NCBI GenBank assembly: GCA_027717655.1
Contig: JALLOH010000010.1
Coordinates: 1-41,908 of the forward strand
DNA: 41,908 nucleotides
Origin: Acidobacteriia bacterium AH_259_A11_L15
GTDB taxonomy: Bacteria; Acidobacteriota; Terriglobia; Acidiferrales; 2-02-FULL-67-57
Reading direction: 5' to 3'
Shown here piece after piece: positions 26,512 to 33,556 of the stretch. Each line of letters starts with the position of its first letter. The stretch's first letter is position 1. Made by a program: the position numbers and the translations under genes. The notes under the pieces are model-generated. The model searched no databases. It had not been told where the DNA came from and saw nothing but the letters and a program-made list of their open reading frames with translations.

Positions 26512-27110
26512 AGCGCCTCGGCTGCTTGGCTCTCGTGCTGGCTTTCGCCGCCTCGGTCGCCTCCGCCCAGGTCCGGCAGGACGACTACCTGACCCCGGCG
26601 GAAGTGGAAAAAGTCCGCGACACCCAGGAGCCCAACCAGCGCGCTGAGCTTTTCCTGCAATTCGCCCGCCAGCGGCTCTCCACTTTTGAGGAAGCTTTTT
26701 TCACCCCGCCCGACCAGGAGCCCGTCCACCCGGCGGAGCTGCTGGACAGGCTCGAAGATTTCATTTCCGCCCTCGACGATACCGCCGCCACCCTCGAAGT
26801 CGTCCTGGAGCGCGGCGGCGTCGACCTGCGCCCAACCCGCGACCGCCTGGCCAAGACCGGCCAAGACTTCCTCGCCCGCCTCCGGAAGCTCCAGCAAGCC
26901 GAGCATCCCGCCAAGGAAGAGCTGCGCTGGGACCTGGAAGACGCTGTCATGGCCCTGGAAGATTTGCTGGCCCTGGGCAAGCAGATCCCCGACGGGCCCA
27001 TCCCGCTTCGCGCACCGGCCGCCACCGCCGACCAGCAGGGCACCCCGCCGCCGCCCGGGCGCCCCACCCTCAAACGCAAGGACGAGAAAAAAGACGACGA
27101 CCGCCGCTAG
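26508..27110 (+). CDS. Small exported helical protein, paralogue of its upstream neighbour
   Basis: The 200-residue protein has a signal peptide (KRLGCLALVLAFAASVASAQ), a helical domain with TQEPNQRAELFLQFARQRL and a charged, proline-rich tail ending in KRKDEKKDDDRR. The GTG start is supported by AGAGGAGGAG upstream and by the GTGA overlap with the previous stop. The same frame is open from 25878, but the extra part shadows the upstream genes. Function is unknown. It resembles the 26014 protein in an E/D-P-x-x-RA-x-L motif at the same distance after the signal peptide. Confidence 0.8.
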   Translation: MKRLGCLALVLAFAASVASAQVRQDDYLTPAEVEKVRDTQEPNQRAELFLQFARQRLSTFEEAFFTPPDQEPVHPAELLDRLEDFISALDDTAATLEVVLERGGVDLRPTRDRLAKTGQDFLARLRKLQQAEHPAKEELRWDLEDAVMALEDLLALGKQIPDGPIPLRAPAATADQQGTPPPPGRPTLKRKDEKKDDDRR

Positions 27111-27165
27111 CCGCTTCCTGGTCCGCCTCCGACCTCCTTCGCCGTGGACCTCCCTCTCGAAGTGC

Positions 27166-27171
27166 TAGAAT
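27166..27171 (+). promoter_or_regulatory. Possible -10 element of uvrC
   Basis: TAGAAT lies 43 bases before the uvrC ATG in the 104-base gap after the preceding gene. No convincing -35 box is present at normal spacing, so this is a weak call. Confidence 0.3.
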
Positions 27172-27214
27172 AGAAAATTGAACTGCCCGCAGGGGACACC
27201 TCCGCCAGACGACG

Positions 27215-29008
27215 ATGGAGCTGGAAGAAAAAGTCAAGCGGTTGCCCGCGGCCGCCGGGGTCTACCTCTTCAAAGACGCCCTGGGCCGGGTCATCTACGT
27301 GGGCAAGGCCAAATCCCTGCGCCACCGGGTGCGCTCCTACTTCGCCGAGGGGAAGTGGCTGGACGCCAAGACCGGCAGCCTGATGCGGGAGGCGGCCGAC
27401 CTCGAATCCATCGTAGTGGACACCGAAGCCGAAGCGATGGCGCTGGAATACAACCTGATCAAGCACTACCAGCCGCGCTTCAACGTGCTGCTGCGGGACG
27501 ACAAAACTTACCCCTACATCAAGTTCACCGCCGCCGAAAACTACCCCCGCATCTACGTCACCCGCCGGCTGAAGAAGGACGGCTCGCTCTATTTCGGCCC
27601 CTACTTCCCCGCCCGCCTGGCCTACCGCCTCGCCCACCTCATCCATCGCGCCTTCAAGGTGCCCTCCTGCCAGGTGGACCTGACCCGGCGGCATCCGCGC
27701 CCGTGCTTGCAGTACTACATCCACCGTTGCCTGGGACCCTGCGTCGAGGGACTGACCACGGACGAACGCTACGCCGAGGCCGCCCGCGATGTCCGTATGT
27801 TCCTCGGGGGCAAGCACGGCCCCCTGCTCGCAAGCCTGGCGACGCGAATGCAGCGCGCCGCCGAGGAGGAGCGCTACGAGCAGGCCGCCGTCTACCGCGA
27901 CCTGGTCCGCACCGTGCAGGAGGTCCAAGAAAAGCAGAAGCTGGCCGCCGCCTCCGGCGACGACACCGACATTGTCGGTTACCACTATGAGGCGCCGCGG
28001 CTGGCCGTGAACCTCTTCCATGTCCGCGGCGGCCGGGTGGTCGACCGGCGGGAGTTCTTCTGGGAGGACCGGGAGGAGTTCGACCCCAGCGACTTCCTGG
28101 GCGCGCTGCTGAAACAACTCTACCTCCACGCCGCCTACATCCCCACCTGCGTGCACGTGCCGGTGGACTTCGAAGACCGCGAGCTGCTGGAAGAAATCCT
28201 GAGCCGGGGCAAAGGCAAGCGGGTGGAGATTCGTATCCCGCAGCGCGGCGCCAAGCGCGCCCTGCTCGACCTGGTGCGGAAGAACGCCGAGCACAGCTTC
28301 ACCCAGCGCTTCCGCGTCCTGCGGCCCGGCTCGCAGGCCATCTCCGAAGCGCTCCAGGCCGCGCTGACGCTGGAGGAGCCGCCACGGCGCATCGAGAGCT
28401 TCGACGTCTCCCACCTGCACGGGGCGGAAACGGTGGCCTCGCTGGTGGTGTGGGAGAAGGGCCGGATGAAGAAGTCCGACTACCGCAAATTCATCCTCCG
28501 CACCGCCGCTCCCAACGACGACTTCGCCGCCCTCAAAGAAGCGGTGGGGCGGCGCTACCGGCGGCTCCAGGAAGAAAACAAACCGATGCCCGACCTGATC
28601 CTCATTGACGGCGGCCTGGGGCAGTTGCACGCGGCGGCGGACGCCCTCGAAGAGCTGGCCATCATCAACCAGCCCCTGGCCTCGATCGCCAAGAAGGAAG
28701 AAATCATCTACGTCCACGGGCAGGAGAGCGAGCCGGTGGTGCTGGAGCGGCACTCCCCGGTGCTCCACCTGGTGCAGCAGATTCGCGACGAAACCCACCG
28801 CTTCGCCCTCACTTTCCACCGCCAGCGCCGCGCCCGCCGCGACCTCCACTCCGAGCTGGAAAAAATCCCCGGCGTGGGCGCCAAGTCCGCCCGCAAGCTC
28901 TTGGAGCGCTTCGGCAGCCTGGAGCGCCTCCGCGAACTCACCGCCGAGGAACTGGCACGAGCCGTTCCCCGCCCGCTAGCCCGCCGGGTAGCCGACTACT
29001 TCCGCTAG
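27215..29008 (+). CDS. uvrC: Excinuclease ABC subunit C
   Basis: UvrC cuts on both sides of the lesion held by UvrB. The 597-residue protein has the GIY-YIG nuclease domain (AGVYLFKDALGRVIYVGKAK near 14-33), a cysteine-bearing middle (RPCLQYYIHRCLGPC), and a UVR motif (EEERYEQAAVYRDLV near 220). The RNase H-like nuclease follows (FDVSHLHGAETVASLVVW, LILIDGGLGQLHAA), then a C-terminal helix-hairpin-helix pair (IPGVGAKSARKLLERFGSL). All catalytic blocks are present and the length is normal. uvrA lies about 5 kb upstream on the same strand. Confidence 0.97.
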   Translation: MELEEKVKRLPAAAGVYLFKDALGRVIYVGKAKSLRHRVRSYFAEGKWLDAKTGSLMREAADLESIVVDTEAEAMALEYNLIKHYQPRFNVLLRDDKTYPYIKFTAAENYPRIYVTRRLKKDGSLYFGPYFPARLAYRLAHLIHRAFKVPSCQVDLTRRHPRPCLQYYIHRCLGPCVEGLTTDERYAEAARDVRMFLGGKHGPLLASLATRMQRAAEEERYEQAAVYRDLVRTVQEVQEKQKLAAASGDDTDIVGYHYEAPRLAVNLFHVRGGRVVDRREFFWEDREEFDPSDFLGALLKQLYLHAAYIPTCVHVPVDFEDRELLEEILSRGKGKRVEIRIPQRGAKRALLDLVRKNAEHSFTQRFRVLRPGSQAISEALQAALTLEEPPRRIESFDVSHLHGAETVASLVVWEKGRMKKSDYRKFILRTAAPNDDFAALKEAVGRRYRRLQEENKPMPDLILIDGGLGQLHAAADALEELAIINQPLASIAKKEEIIYVHGQESEPVVLERHSPVLHLVQQIRDETHRFALTFHRQRRARRDLHSELEKIPGVGAKSARKLLERFGSLERLRELTAEELARAVPRPLARRVADYFR

Positions 29009-29148
29009 TGTCGTTCCAACTAATTGAAGCTATCTCACGTGAGGACACAGCTGTGTATTGCTTCGCGATCTTTCGGGCTGCTTTTGCGGCCCGTACGGGG
29101 TCCTTTCGAATGGGTGGAAATCCTGGCTTTTTAGAATTGGGTTCTAGC

Positions 29149-29181
29149 AAAAAAAGCCCGGCCCATCACAAGCCGGGCTTT
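29149..29181 (-). terminator. Intrinsic terminator reading on the minus strand
   Basis: On the minus strand AAAGCCCGGC, a short loop and GCCGGGCTTT are followed by a T-run (TTTTTTT). It stands downstream of the cassette array and of the fructose-bisphosphatase gene. It may be the original terminator of that transcription unit, now displaced by the cassettes. It could also protect uvrC from antisense transcription. Confidence 0.8.
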
Positions 29182-29246
29182 GGGGAAAACAGATTTGCTC
29201 TAGTCGTCGGTGACTTCCAGCATATTCCAGCCTGCCTCCCAGATCT

Positions 29247-29308
29247 GTCCAACGCTGCGCTTCAGGGGCGCCCGCTTGCGGGCGTTCCCTAGAAGCGCTT
29301 GTTAGGGC
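29247..29308 (-). other. attC recombination site of the distal integron cassette
   Basis: On the minus strand this 62-base site starts with R'' GCCCTAAC and ends with R' GTTGGAC, the GTTRRRY core. The inner arms GCGCTTC and GAAGCGC pair perfectly, and CGCCCGC/GCGGGCG forms an apical stem. This is the classical 59-base-element layout. The stop codon of the gene before it lies inside the site, which is common for cassette genes. Confidence 0.85.
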
Positions 29309-29897
29309 GCGATATTCGCCAAACGGCACTCTCGTTCGGGGCCATGGAGAACCGCACCGAGAGCTTCTCGCCGAACGCGTCCCGGTAGAGCGCGGACAGC
29401 GAGGACGCAATGTCCGTGTAATTTGACGCGTCGAAGGCGTGAGCGCTCGTGACCCCATGACCTTCCTTGTTCCGAAACACTTTCGCGATTTTGAGCCCTT
29501 TGAGCGTTGAGTGCTTGCTCTGCAGTTGCACAACCTTAGGGAGATTCTCGATTAGGTCGTTGAGCATGAAGGTTTGATCAGCGACGAGCTGTACGCCGGC
29601 TGCGTCTTGCGCCGAGAAAGGAAAGGTGAGCGGACTGCCCTTCGGGGGCTTGTTGATCATGTAGCCGTGCTTCAAATAGACGGCCTTGACCAAGAGTTCG
29701 ACACCGACCCCGATCAGCAGTCGCTTTCTCGAATTGCGTGCCAAGAGCTTGAGAGTGGTCTCGATTGGCATGTCTCTCTTCAGCAACTTTGCCGCCTCCT
29801 TCAAGTTTGATTCCGCTACCTTCTTAAGCAAGGACCAGTCGGAGACCGCGAACACCTTAGCGAACTGCGACTTGACCGACTGCTCGATGCTCGCCAT
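29289..29897 (-). CDS. HEPN-like cassette protein of unknown function
   Basis: The 202-residue protein starts at the ATG at 29897; a longer frame to 29945 would translate the attC and is rejected. LLIGVGVELLVKAVYLKHGY (about 60-80) resembles the second helix of HEPN domains. RNKEGHG gives the R-x4-H motif at residues 142-147, with the polar residue after Arg. The last residues RPNKRF are read from the attC itself. It may be a toxin-type or antiviral ribonuclease, as many HEPN proteins are, but no antitoxin gene is evident in the same cassette. The HEPN assignment rests on motif and helical context only. Confidence 0.75.
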   Translation of the reverse strand: MASIEQSVKSQFAKVFAVSDWSLLKKVAESNLKEAAKLLKRDMPIETTLKLLARNSRKRLLIGVGVELLVKAVYLKHGYMINKPPKGSPLTFPFSAQDAAGVQLVADQTFMLNDLIENLPKVVQLQSKHSTLKGLKIAKVFRNKEGHGVTSAHAFDASNYTDIASSLSALYRDAFGEKLSVRFSMAPNESAVWRISRPNKRF

Positions 29898-29904
29898 TCC
29901 GAGT

Positions 29905-29996
29905 GCGCTAACGCTCAGCTTAACCGGCGGCAAAAAGCAAAGCAACGTAGGAGCGGCGCTTTTCCCCGTCCGGGTTAGAAGCTCTTGTTAGGTGAC
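29905..29996 (-). other. attC recombination site of the proximal integron cassette
   Basis: On the minus strand the site opens with ACCTAACAAG (R'') directly after the stop of the membrane-protein gene and closes with GCGTTAGCGC (R'). Inner arms AGCTT-ct-AACC-c-GG and CCGGTTAAGCT pair with a few unpaired bases, as attC arms do. GGTTAAGCTGAGCGTTAG closely resembles the right end of classical 59-base elements. Length is about 92 bases. Confidence 0.8.
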
Positions 29997-29997
29997 A

Positions 29998-30684
29998 TCA
30001 AAACCCGCCCTTTACCTGTGCGCCGAGCCAAGCACCATACATAAAGAGAGGAATAAATCCGAAAATAGCAATGATGGGAAACATTAATAGTTGACCGATA
30101 CCTTCCTCAGCCATTTCAAGGACAGTAGCTATGAGAGCGGCTACCATCATACCTACCCATGACATTACTCCACCGATTACGAGCAAGCCTACGGTAAACC
30201 AAAAGCCGGGAATAAAGTCGACACGTCCTTTAACAATGCCAGGATTCACGGAGTCCAGTATTCCAAGGACAAACATTAAAGCGATTCCGCCAAGCACGAG
30301 CGTTTGCAAGGAATGAAGCTCCCCAAGGATTGGGATAAATGCCAGCAGAATTGCAGCAACCACCAGAACGCCGACAAGCTTGAAGAATGCACCGGGCGCC
30401 ATTGCTAATATCTTCCAAGGAAAACTCCACGCAGCATCTTCCGCGAATCCGAAAATTATGGGGGCAAGCGTCAGAACGAACACCACCATCGCCGCCACCT
30501 GCAACACCGGAAGAAGTAACATGCTGAGACAACCAGCAGACGCCCGACGTCCCTCACTCCTTTCCATTATCATTCCGACGATTGCCATAGGGATGAAGAA
30601 AATGGCGAGATACTCAAGCCCAGCCACATATGTTTCCCAGTAGGTAAGAACCTTGAATCCGGCCAGCACTGAATCCCAGAACAT
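29998..30684 (-). CDS. Cassette-borne polytopic membrane protein
   Basis: The 228-residue protein has about six hydrophobic segments, for example FFIPMAIVGMIM, LLLPVLQVAAMVVFVLTL, FFKLVGVLVVAAILLAFIPI and LLMFPIIAIFGFIPLFM. I recognise no family. It begins 12 bases inside the cassette boundary with AGGACA before the ATG, and its TGA stop abuts the attC. Inner-membrane location is clear; function is unknown. The tight packing between two recombination sites is typical of cassette genes. Confidence 0.8.
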   Translation of the reverse strand: MFWDSVLAGFKVLTYWETYVAGLEYLAIFFIPMAIVGMIMERSEGRRASAGCLSMLLLPVLQVAAMVVFVLTLAPIIFGFAEDAAWSFPWKILAMAPGAFFKLVGVLVVAAILLAFIPILGELHSLQTLVLGGIALMFVLGILDSVNPGIVKGRVDFIPGFWFTVGLLVIGGVMSWVGMMVAALIATVLEMAEEGIGQLLMFPIIAIFGFIPLFMYGAWLGAQVKGGF

Positions 30685-30691
30685 TGTCCTT

Positions 30692-30704
30692 TGTCACCTA
30701 ACAA
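30692..30704. repeat. 13-bp inverted partner of the attC end (cassette insertion point)
   Basis: TGTCACCTAACAA here is the exact reverse complement of TTGTTAGGTGACA at 29985-29997. The pair brackets the membrane-protein gene and marks the two ends of one cassette. No further attC is visible on the fructose-bisphosphatase side, so this is either an attI-like or a secondary insertion site. Confidence 0.75.
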
Positions 30705-30760
30705 CAATTATAGAGTCTGCGTAGACCTTTAAAACAGAAACGGTCCGATTTGTACCGACT

Positions 30761-31927
30761 CTAGTCGTCGTCGGCGGCGACGGGCTGCTCCTTGCGGAGG
30801 CTGAATTCCTTGTCGAGCGCGGCCAGGGTGTCCACGATGCCGGTGTAGGCCAACTCGGCCTGCGCGGCCATGGTGGGGCCGATGAAGCCCTGGCGGCGCC
30901 ACTCGTCGGCCTTCTGCTGAATCTTCAGCCGGGTGGCATCCCAGACCACGTTGCCGAAGATGTCCACCCTGGAGCGGGCGAAGCGGCCCTTGGCGTCCAT
31001 CGAGAAGGCCAGGCAGGAGACCAGCGGCAGGCAGAAGGGCCCGGCCACGGGGGTGTTGATGGCCACCGGCATCAGGGGCATGACGTGGGAGCCGCGGGCG
31101 TCGCCGCTGATGAAGTGGCCCAGGATGTAGGGCTCCACCACTTCCTCGGGCGCCGGGAAGATACCTTGCACGCGGACGATGGAGACGGGGTCGTCCTTGC
31201 CCGTGTACTTCCCGGCAATGTTGTGCAGCCGGGTGGCGGAGACGGAGACCACCTGCTCCTGCGGCTGGTAGCGGGAGTGGATGGCTTCCACGGCGAAGCG
31301 GTCGGGGTTTTGCAGCAAAGCCGCCACGTCCCAGGAGCGTTCAGGCACGTCCAGGCGGATCACCCGGTCGCTGTCCTTGGCCTTGTGGTCCATATCGATG
31401 ATGGTGAGGGTGAACCCCAGGTGCAACTTGGGGCTGAGCAGCAGGCCGCCGTTGTGCATGGGGTCGCAGAAGACGCTGTAGAGCGGGTAGTTGTAGGCGC
31501 CCGGGCCCGCCTTGTCGGCGGCCAGCACCAGGAAGGCCTCCGCGGGGCGGTGCTTGCACTTGGGGTCGCGCTCGAATTCAATCTCGGCCACCGCCGGGCC
31601 CGCGCCGCGGATGTTGCCCGAGGGCGCGTCCACCAGCAAATCCTGCCCGGCGCCGTACAAGCCGGCGTCCTTGGCGATTTCCGTCGCCGCCAGGAAGCCC
31701 TCCCAGGCAAATTGATGGACTTGGGCGTCGCCCACGCCGCCGCGATGGCTCATGAGCAGGGCGATGTCGTCGCCGGTGTGGGTGGCGAGGGCGTCAATCA
31801 GCTTCCCTTCCTCGACCGCCTTGCGGAGGCGGTTGTGGATAACCTCCATCATGGGCTTCGAGGGCTCGGTATGACCACCAATGGAACCCACGTCGGCCTT
31901 GATGACCGAAAAGGTAACCTTGCTCAT
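30761..31927 (-). CDS. fbp: Fructose-1,6-bisphosphatase, class V (bifunctional aldolase/phosphatase type)
   Basis: Class V FBPases, first found in archaea and deep-branching thermophiles, make fructose-6-phosphate in gluconeogenesis. Many also have fructose-bisphosphate aldolase activity. The 388-residue protein starts with KVTFSVIKADVGSIGGHTEPS, then HTGDDIALLMSHRGG, FLVLAADKAGPGAYNYPLY, FCDPMHNGGLL and LGHFISGDARGSHVMPLMP, all recognisable blocks of the class. The ATG at 31927 follows a GGGGGTGT stretch. The DDD tail is only slightly charged. It has its own promoter at 31978-32006. Confidence 0.93.
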   Translation of the reverse strand: MSKVTFSVIKADVGSIGGHTEPSKPMMEVIHNRLRKAVEEGKLIDALATHTGDDIALLMSHRGGVGDAQVHQFAWEGFLAATEIAKDAGLYGAGQDLLVDAPSGNIRGAGPAVAEIEFERDPKCKHRPAEAFLVLAADKAGPGAYNYPLYSVFCDPMHNGGLLLSPKLHLGFTLTIIDMDHKAKDSDRVIRLDVPERSWDVAALLQNPDRFAVEAIHSRYQPQEQVVSVSATRLHNIAGKYTGKDDPVSIVRVQGIFPAPEEVVEPYILGHFISGDARGSHVMPLMPVAINTPVAGPFCLPLVSCLAFSMDAKGRFARSRVDIFGNVVWDATRLKIQQKADEWRRQGFIGPTMAAQAELAYTGIVDTLAALDKEFSLRKEQPVAADDD

Positions 31928-31977
31928 GCTGACACCCCCTGTGAAAGGAAGAAATGCAGGCCACTCGCGGCCCCGGT

Positions 31978-32006
31978 ATTCTAGCCGACAGAGGACGGGG
32001 AATCAA
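31978..32006 (-). promoter_or_regulatory. Promoter of the fructose-bisphosphatase gene
   Basis: On the minus strand TTGATT (32006-32001) and TAGAAT (31983-31978) are separated by 17 bases. The transposable element inserted right beside the -35 box: its target duplication includes base 32006. Upstream control elements, if any, have been moved 1.5 kb away. Confidence 0.65.
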
Positions 32007-32013
32007 GAAGGAC
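32006..32013. repeat. Left 8-bp target-site duplication
   Basis: AGAAGGAC here is repeated directly at 33557-33564, just outside the right inverted repeat. Confidence 0.85.
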
Positions 32014-32022
32014 GGTAGTGTC

Positions 32023-32319
32023 CTAAGTCGTGTGGACTAGCTCCTCAATAGTCCAGACATGGTCGGTCAGCCCTGCGGCCATTGCGGGCGTAACTCTTAG
32101 CGACCGATGCACGCGGACAAAGTTGTAGAAGGCGAAATGCAGGGCCACAGCCGCCTTGAGGTTGTTCAGCTTCTTAGAGAAAGCATTTATTAGGCGAGTG
32201 AACCGCCGCACGCTCATACGGATGGTTAGGTTCTGGCGCTCCACAAAGGACGTAGAAATCCGCGACGGGTCGGGCTTGCCCGAAACCCGCATTTGAATGG
32301 CGGCCATTACGCAGTCCAC
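32023..32319 (-). pseudogene. C-terminal fragment of an IS1-like transposase
   Basis: The readable part SFVERQNLTIRMSVRRFTRL and LKAAVALHFAFYNFVRVHRS, ending VTPAMAAGLTDHVWTIEEL, is the well-conserved C-terminal third of IS1-like DDE transposases common in environmental bacteria. The catalytic Asp residues of the N-terminal part are missing, and the first about 12 codons are unrelated. The stop codon lies in the terminal inverted repeat, as usual for such elements. It cannot be active alone. Confidence 0.85.
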
Positions 32320-32402
32320 GCATTTCCTCTTGAAACTTTCTCCATGCGTGGCGCATAATTAGGTCGGTTGGCAACAACCCATCATGCGCGAGCATGGTGT
32401 TT

Positions 32403-32434
32403 GCCCCCTGGGTAGGTAGCACTACCCAGGGGGC
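32403..32434. terminator. Strong hairpin downstream of the ribbon-helix-helix gene
   Basis: GCCCCCTGGGTAG (32403-32415) and CTACCCAGGGGGC (32422-32434) form a perfect 13-bp stem with a 6-base loop. It lies 6 bases after the stop of the minus-strand gene. Only a short T-containing tail follows, so termination strength is uncertain. Confidence 0.6.
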
Positions 32435-32440
32435 GTTTAT

Positions 32441-32623
32441 CTACCGGCGTTTCTTTTTGGCCTGAGCCATGAAAAACGCCGTCTGATTCGGTGGCTCAAG
32501 GGGCAGGGCTGTGGAAACAACCCTGACGATAAAGTCCTTGAGCGTAAGCCCTTCTAAGGCGGCCTGGGACTTGACCTTCCGAACGAAGTCCTCTGGCAAG
32601 TCTCGCAGGTTGAGAGTTTTCAT
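32441..32623 (-). CDS. Ribbon-helix-helix (FitA/Arc-like) DNA-binding protein
   Basis: A protein of about 60 residues with MKTLNLRDLPEDFVRKVKSQ followed by AALEGLTLKDFIVRVV, the strand-helix-helix pattern of FitA/VapB-type antitoxins. A basic end (AQAKKKRR) follows. I start it at the ATG at 32623; in-frame starts at 32641 and 32668 exist. TTGACA at 32676-32671 would place transcription start near 32643, which favours the short form. No PIN-domain toxin is next to it, so if it is an antitoxin it is orphaned. Otherwise it may regulate the divergent protease pair. Confidence 0.7.
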   Translation of the reverse strand: MKTLNLRDLPEDFVRKVKSQAALEGLTLKDFIVRVVSTALPLEPPNQTAFFMAQAKKKRR

Positions 32624-32670
32624 TGGTTTCATCTCGGCCATGGCACAAACGTAACAGAGTGTACGCACGT

Positions 32671-32676
32671 TGTCAA
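32671..32676 (-). promoter_or_regulatory. -35 element for the ribbon-helix-helix gene
   Basis: A perfect TTGACA on the minus strand with a loose -10 (TTACGT or TACGTT) 16-17 bases on. On the plus strand another TTGACA (32699-32704) faces the protease pair, but its -10 is unclear. Confidence 0.4.
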
Positions 32677-32821
32677 GTGAAAAATCTGCAAAAAAAGCTT
32701 GACAAGCTGTGGTACTGTTTGCTCCACGCGGAAGTTGGGGGACGGGGGGTTGCTGTTCTAGTGAAATTGGCGCATCGCGGGTCTAAGTGTCCGCATCTCT
32801 ATAAGTGAATAGGCCAAAGAA

Positions 32822-33124
32822 ATGGTGCCGACAATGGCTTCTCCCGACCGCAAGCTGACTAATCCGAAAGAGATTGGGAAGCGTGGGGAAGAAATCTACG
32901 AGAGCAAGTACAAGCAGACCTTTGAGGCCGAGCACATCGGTAAATTTGTGGCCATTGAAATTTACTCACAGCGAGCGTTCGTTGATGAAACTCCAGGACA
33001 GGTACTTGAGAAGGCACAGAAGGAAATGCCAGATGGTCTTTTTCACCTTATAAAGGTAGGTTCACCTGGAGCTTTTAGGCTAAGCTACACATCCGATGCC
33101 GACACTGACTGGCTCTTTCGATAA
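32822..33124 (+). CDS. Small protein paired with an aspartic protease-like protein
   Basis: The 100-residue protein carries IGKRGEEIYESKYKQTFE, then HIGKFVAIEI, FVDETPGQVLEKAQKEMPDG and a GAFRLSY end. From memory, small bacterial proteins with this pattern (KGEEIYxxKY..GKFVAID..TPEEALEKA) are often encoded just before retropepsin-like proteins. Two ATGs compete (32822 and 32834); ribosome sites are poor. It overlaps the protease gene by 29 bases. Function is unknown; it could be the substrate, inhibitor or partner of the protease. Confidence 0.75.
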   Translation: MVPTMASPDRKLTNPKEIGKRGEEIYESKYKQTFEAEHIGKFVAIEIYSQRAFVDETPGQVLEKAQKEMPDGLFHLIKVGSPGAFRLSYTSDADTDWLFR

Positions 33125-33527
33125 TGTCGGTTCCCCAGTAGTAAGGATTTCTGTTTCCGGCCCCTTTGAAGAGCTTCGGAGAGAATTTGATGCCATCATT
33201 GATACGGGTTTCTCTGGTTTTCTCTCTATGCCCATCATAAGGGCCTTCCCGCTTGGCCTTCTCTTGTCGGGCGCGACATCTGTCCAGTTGGCAGACGGCT
33301 CTATCCGCTACAGGCTAACTGCAATTGGCAGGGTTACACTTGGGACAGATTTATGTGTTGAGGCAATACTTCTGGAAACAGGTTCCGACGCTGTGCTCGC
33401 GGGCATGGATTTACTGAAGAGGTTCCGCAAACGACTAGTAGTCTCTCCAGAGACCAATACTGTATTACTTGAAGACGAACCGCCGCCGCAACCGGTCGTT
33501 GCGCCACCAGCAACGCCGACACCCTAG
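33096..33527 (+). CDS. Retropepsin-like (clan AA) aspartic protease
   Basis: The 143-residue protein has the single active-site motif FDAIIDTGFSGFLSMP with Asp36-Thr37-Gly38. The ILLETGSDAVLAGMDLLKRF block follows, whose Gly-Met-Asp turn is typical of bacterial and archaeal clan AA proteins. One D-T-G per chain implies a homodimer. The Pro-rich tail (EPPPQPVVAPPATPTP) is low-complexity. It is a passenger inside the 32014-33556 element. Whether it is proteolytic has not been shown for such proteins as far as I know. Confidence 0.85.
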   Translation: MPTLTGSFDNVGSPVVRISVSGPFEELRREFDAIIDTGFSGFLSMPIIRAFPLGLLLSGATSVQLADGSIRYRLTAIGRVTLGTDLCVEAILLETGSDAVLAGMDLLKRFRKRLVVSPETNTVLLEDEPPPQPVVAPPATPTP

Positions 33528-33556
33528 TCCTCTTCCACACGAGTTAGGACACTACC

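Larger units (their letters stand above)
29250..30702 (-). mobile_element. Two-cassette integron array without integrase (CALIN)
   Basis: Two genes, each followed by its own attC, stand head to tail on the minus strand. The junction upstream of the first gene (GTTAGGT, 30702-30696) is complementary to the R'' of that cassette's own attC (ACCTAAC), as expected when a circular cassette is inserted at GTTRRRY. The second cassette shows the same relation with one mismatch. No tyrosine recombinase IntI gene is in the window. Both genes have lower GC than the backbone. The array sits between the fructose-bisphosphatase gene and an intrinsic terminator. Confidence 0.8.
32014..33556. mobile_element. 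1.5-kb IS1-like non-autonomous transposon with passenger genes
   Basis: The ends are 23-bp inverted repeats (32014-32036 starts GGTAGTGTCCTAAG; 33534-33556 ends TTAGGACACTACC) that match at 22 of 23 positions. Outside them stands the 8-bp direct duplication AGAAGGAC (32006-32013 and 33557-33564). IS1-family elements make duplications of this size. Inside are only the C-terminal part of an IS1-like transposase, a ribbon-helix-helix gene, a small conserved-type protein and an aspartic protease-like gene. Intact ends and duplication show that the whole unit moved in one piece, with transposase possibly supplied in trans. Confidence 0.88.

Noticed and set aside
29008-29292. Plus-strand frame of 94 codons after uvrC
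   Set aside because: It crosses the minus-strand terminator and the attC site, has a non-ATG start without ribosome site, and no family features.
29898-29945. Longer N-terminus for the HEPN-like cassette protein
   Set aside because: The extra 16 codons lie in the attC recombination site.
32174-32422. Minus-strand frame of 82 codons inside the transposon, as a possible transposase N-terminus
   Set aside because: It does not show DDE motifs and overlaps the fragment in another phase, so I treat it as noise beside the truncated transposase.
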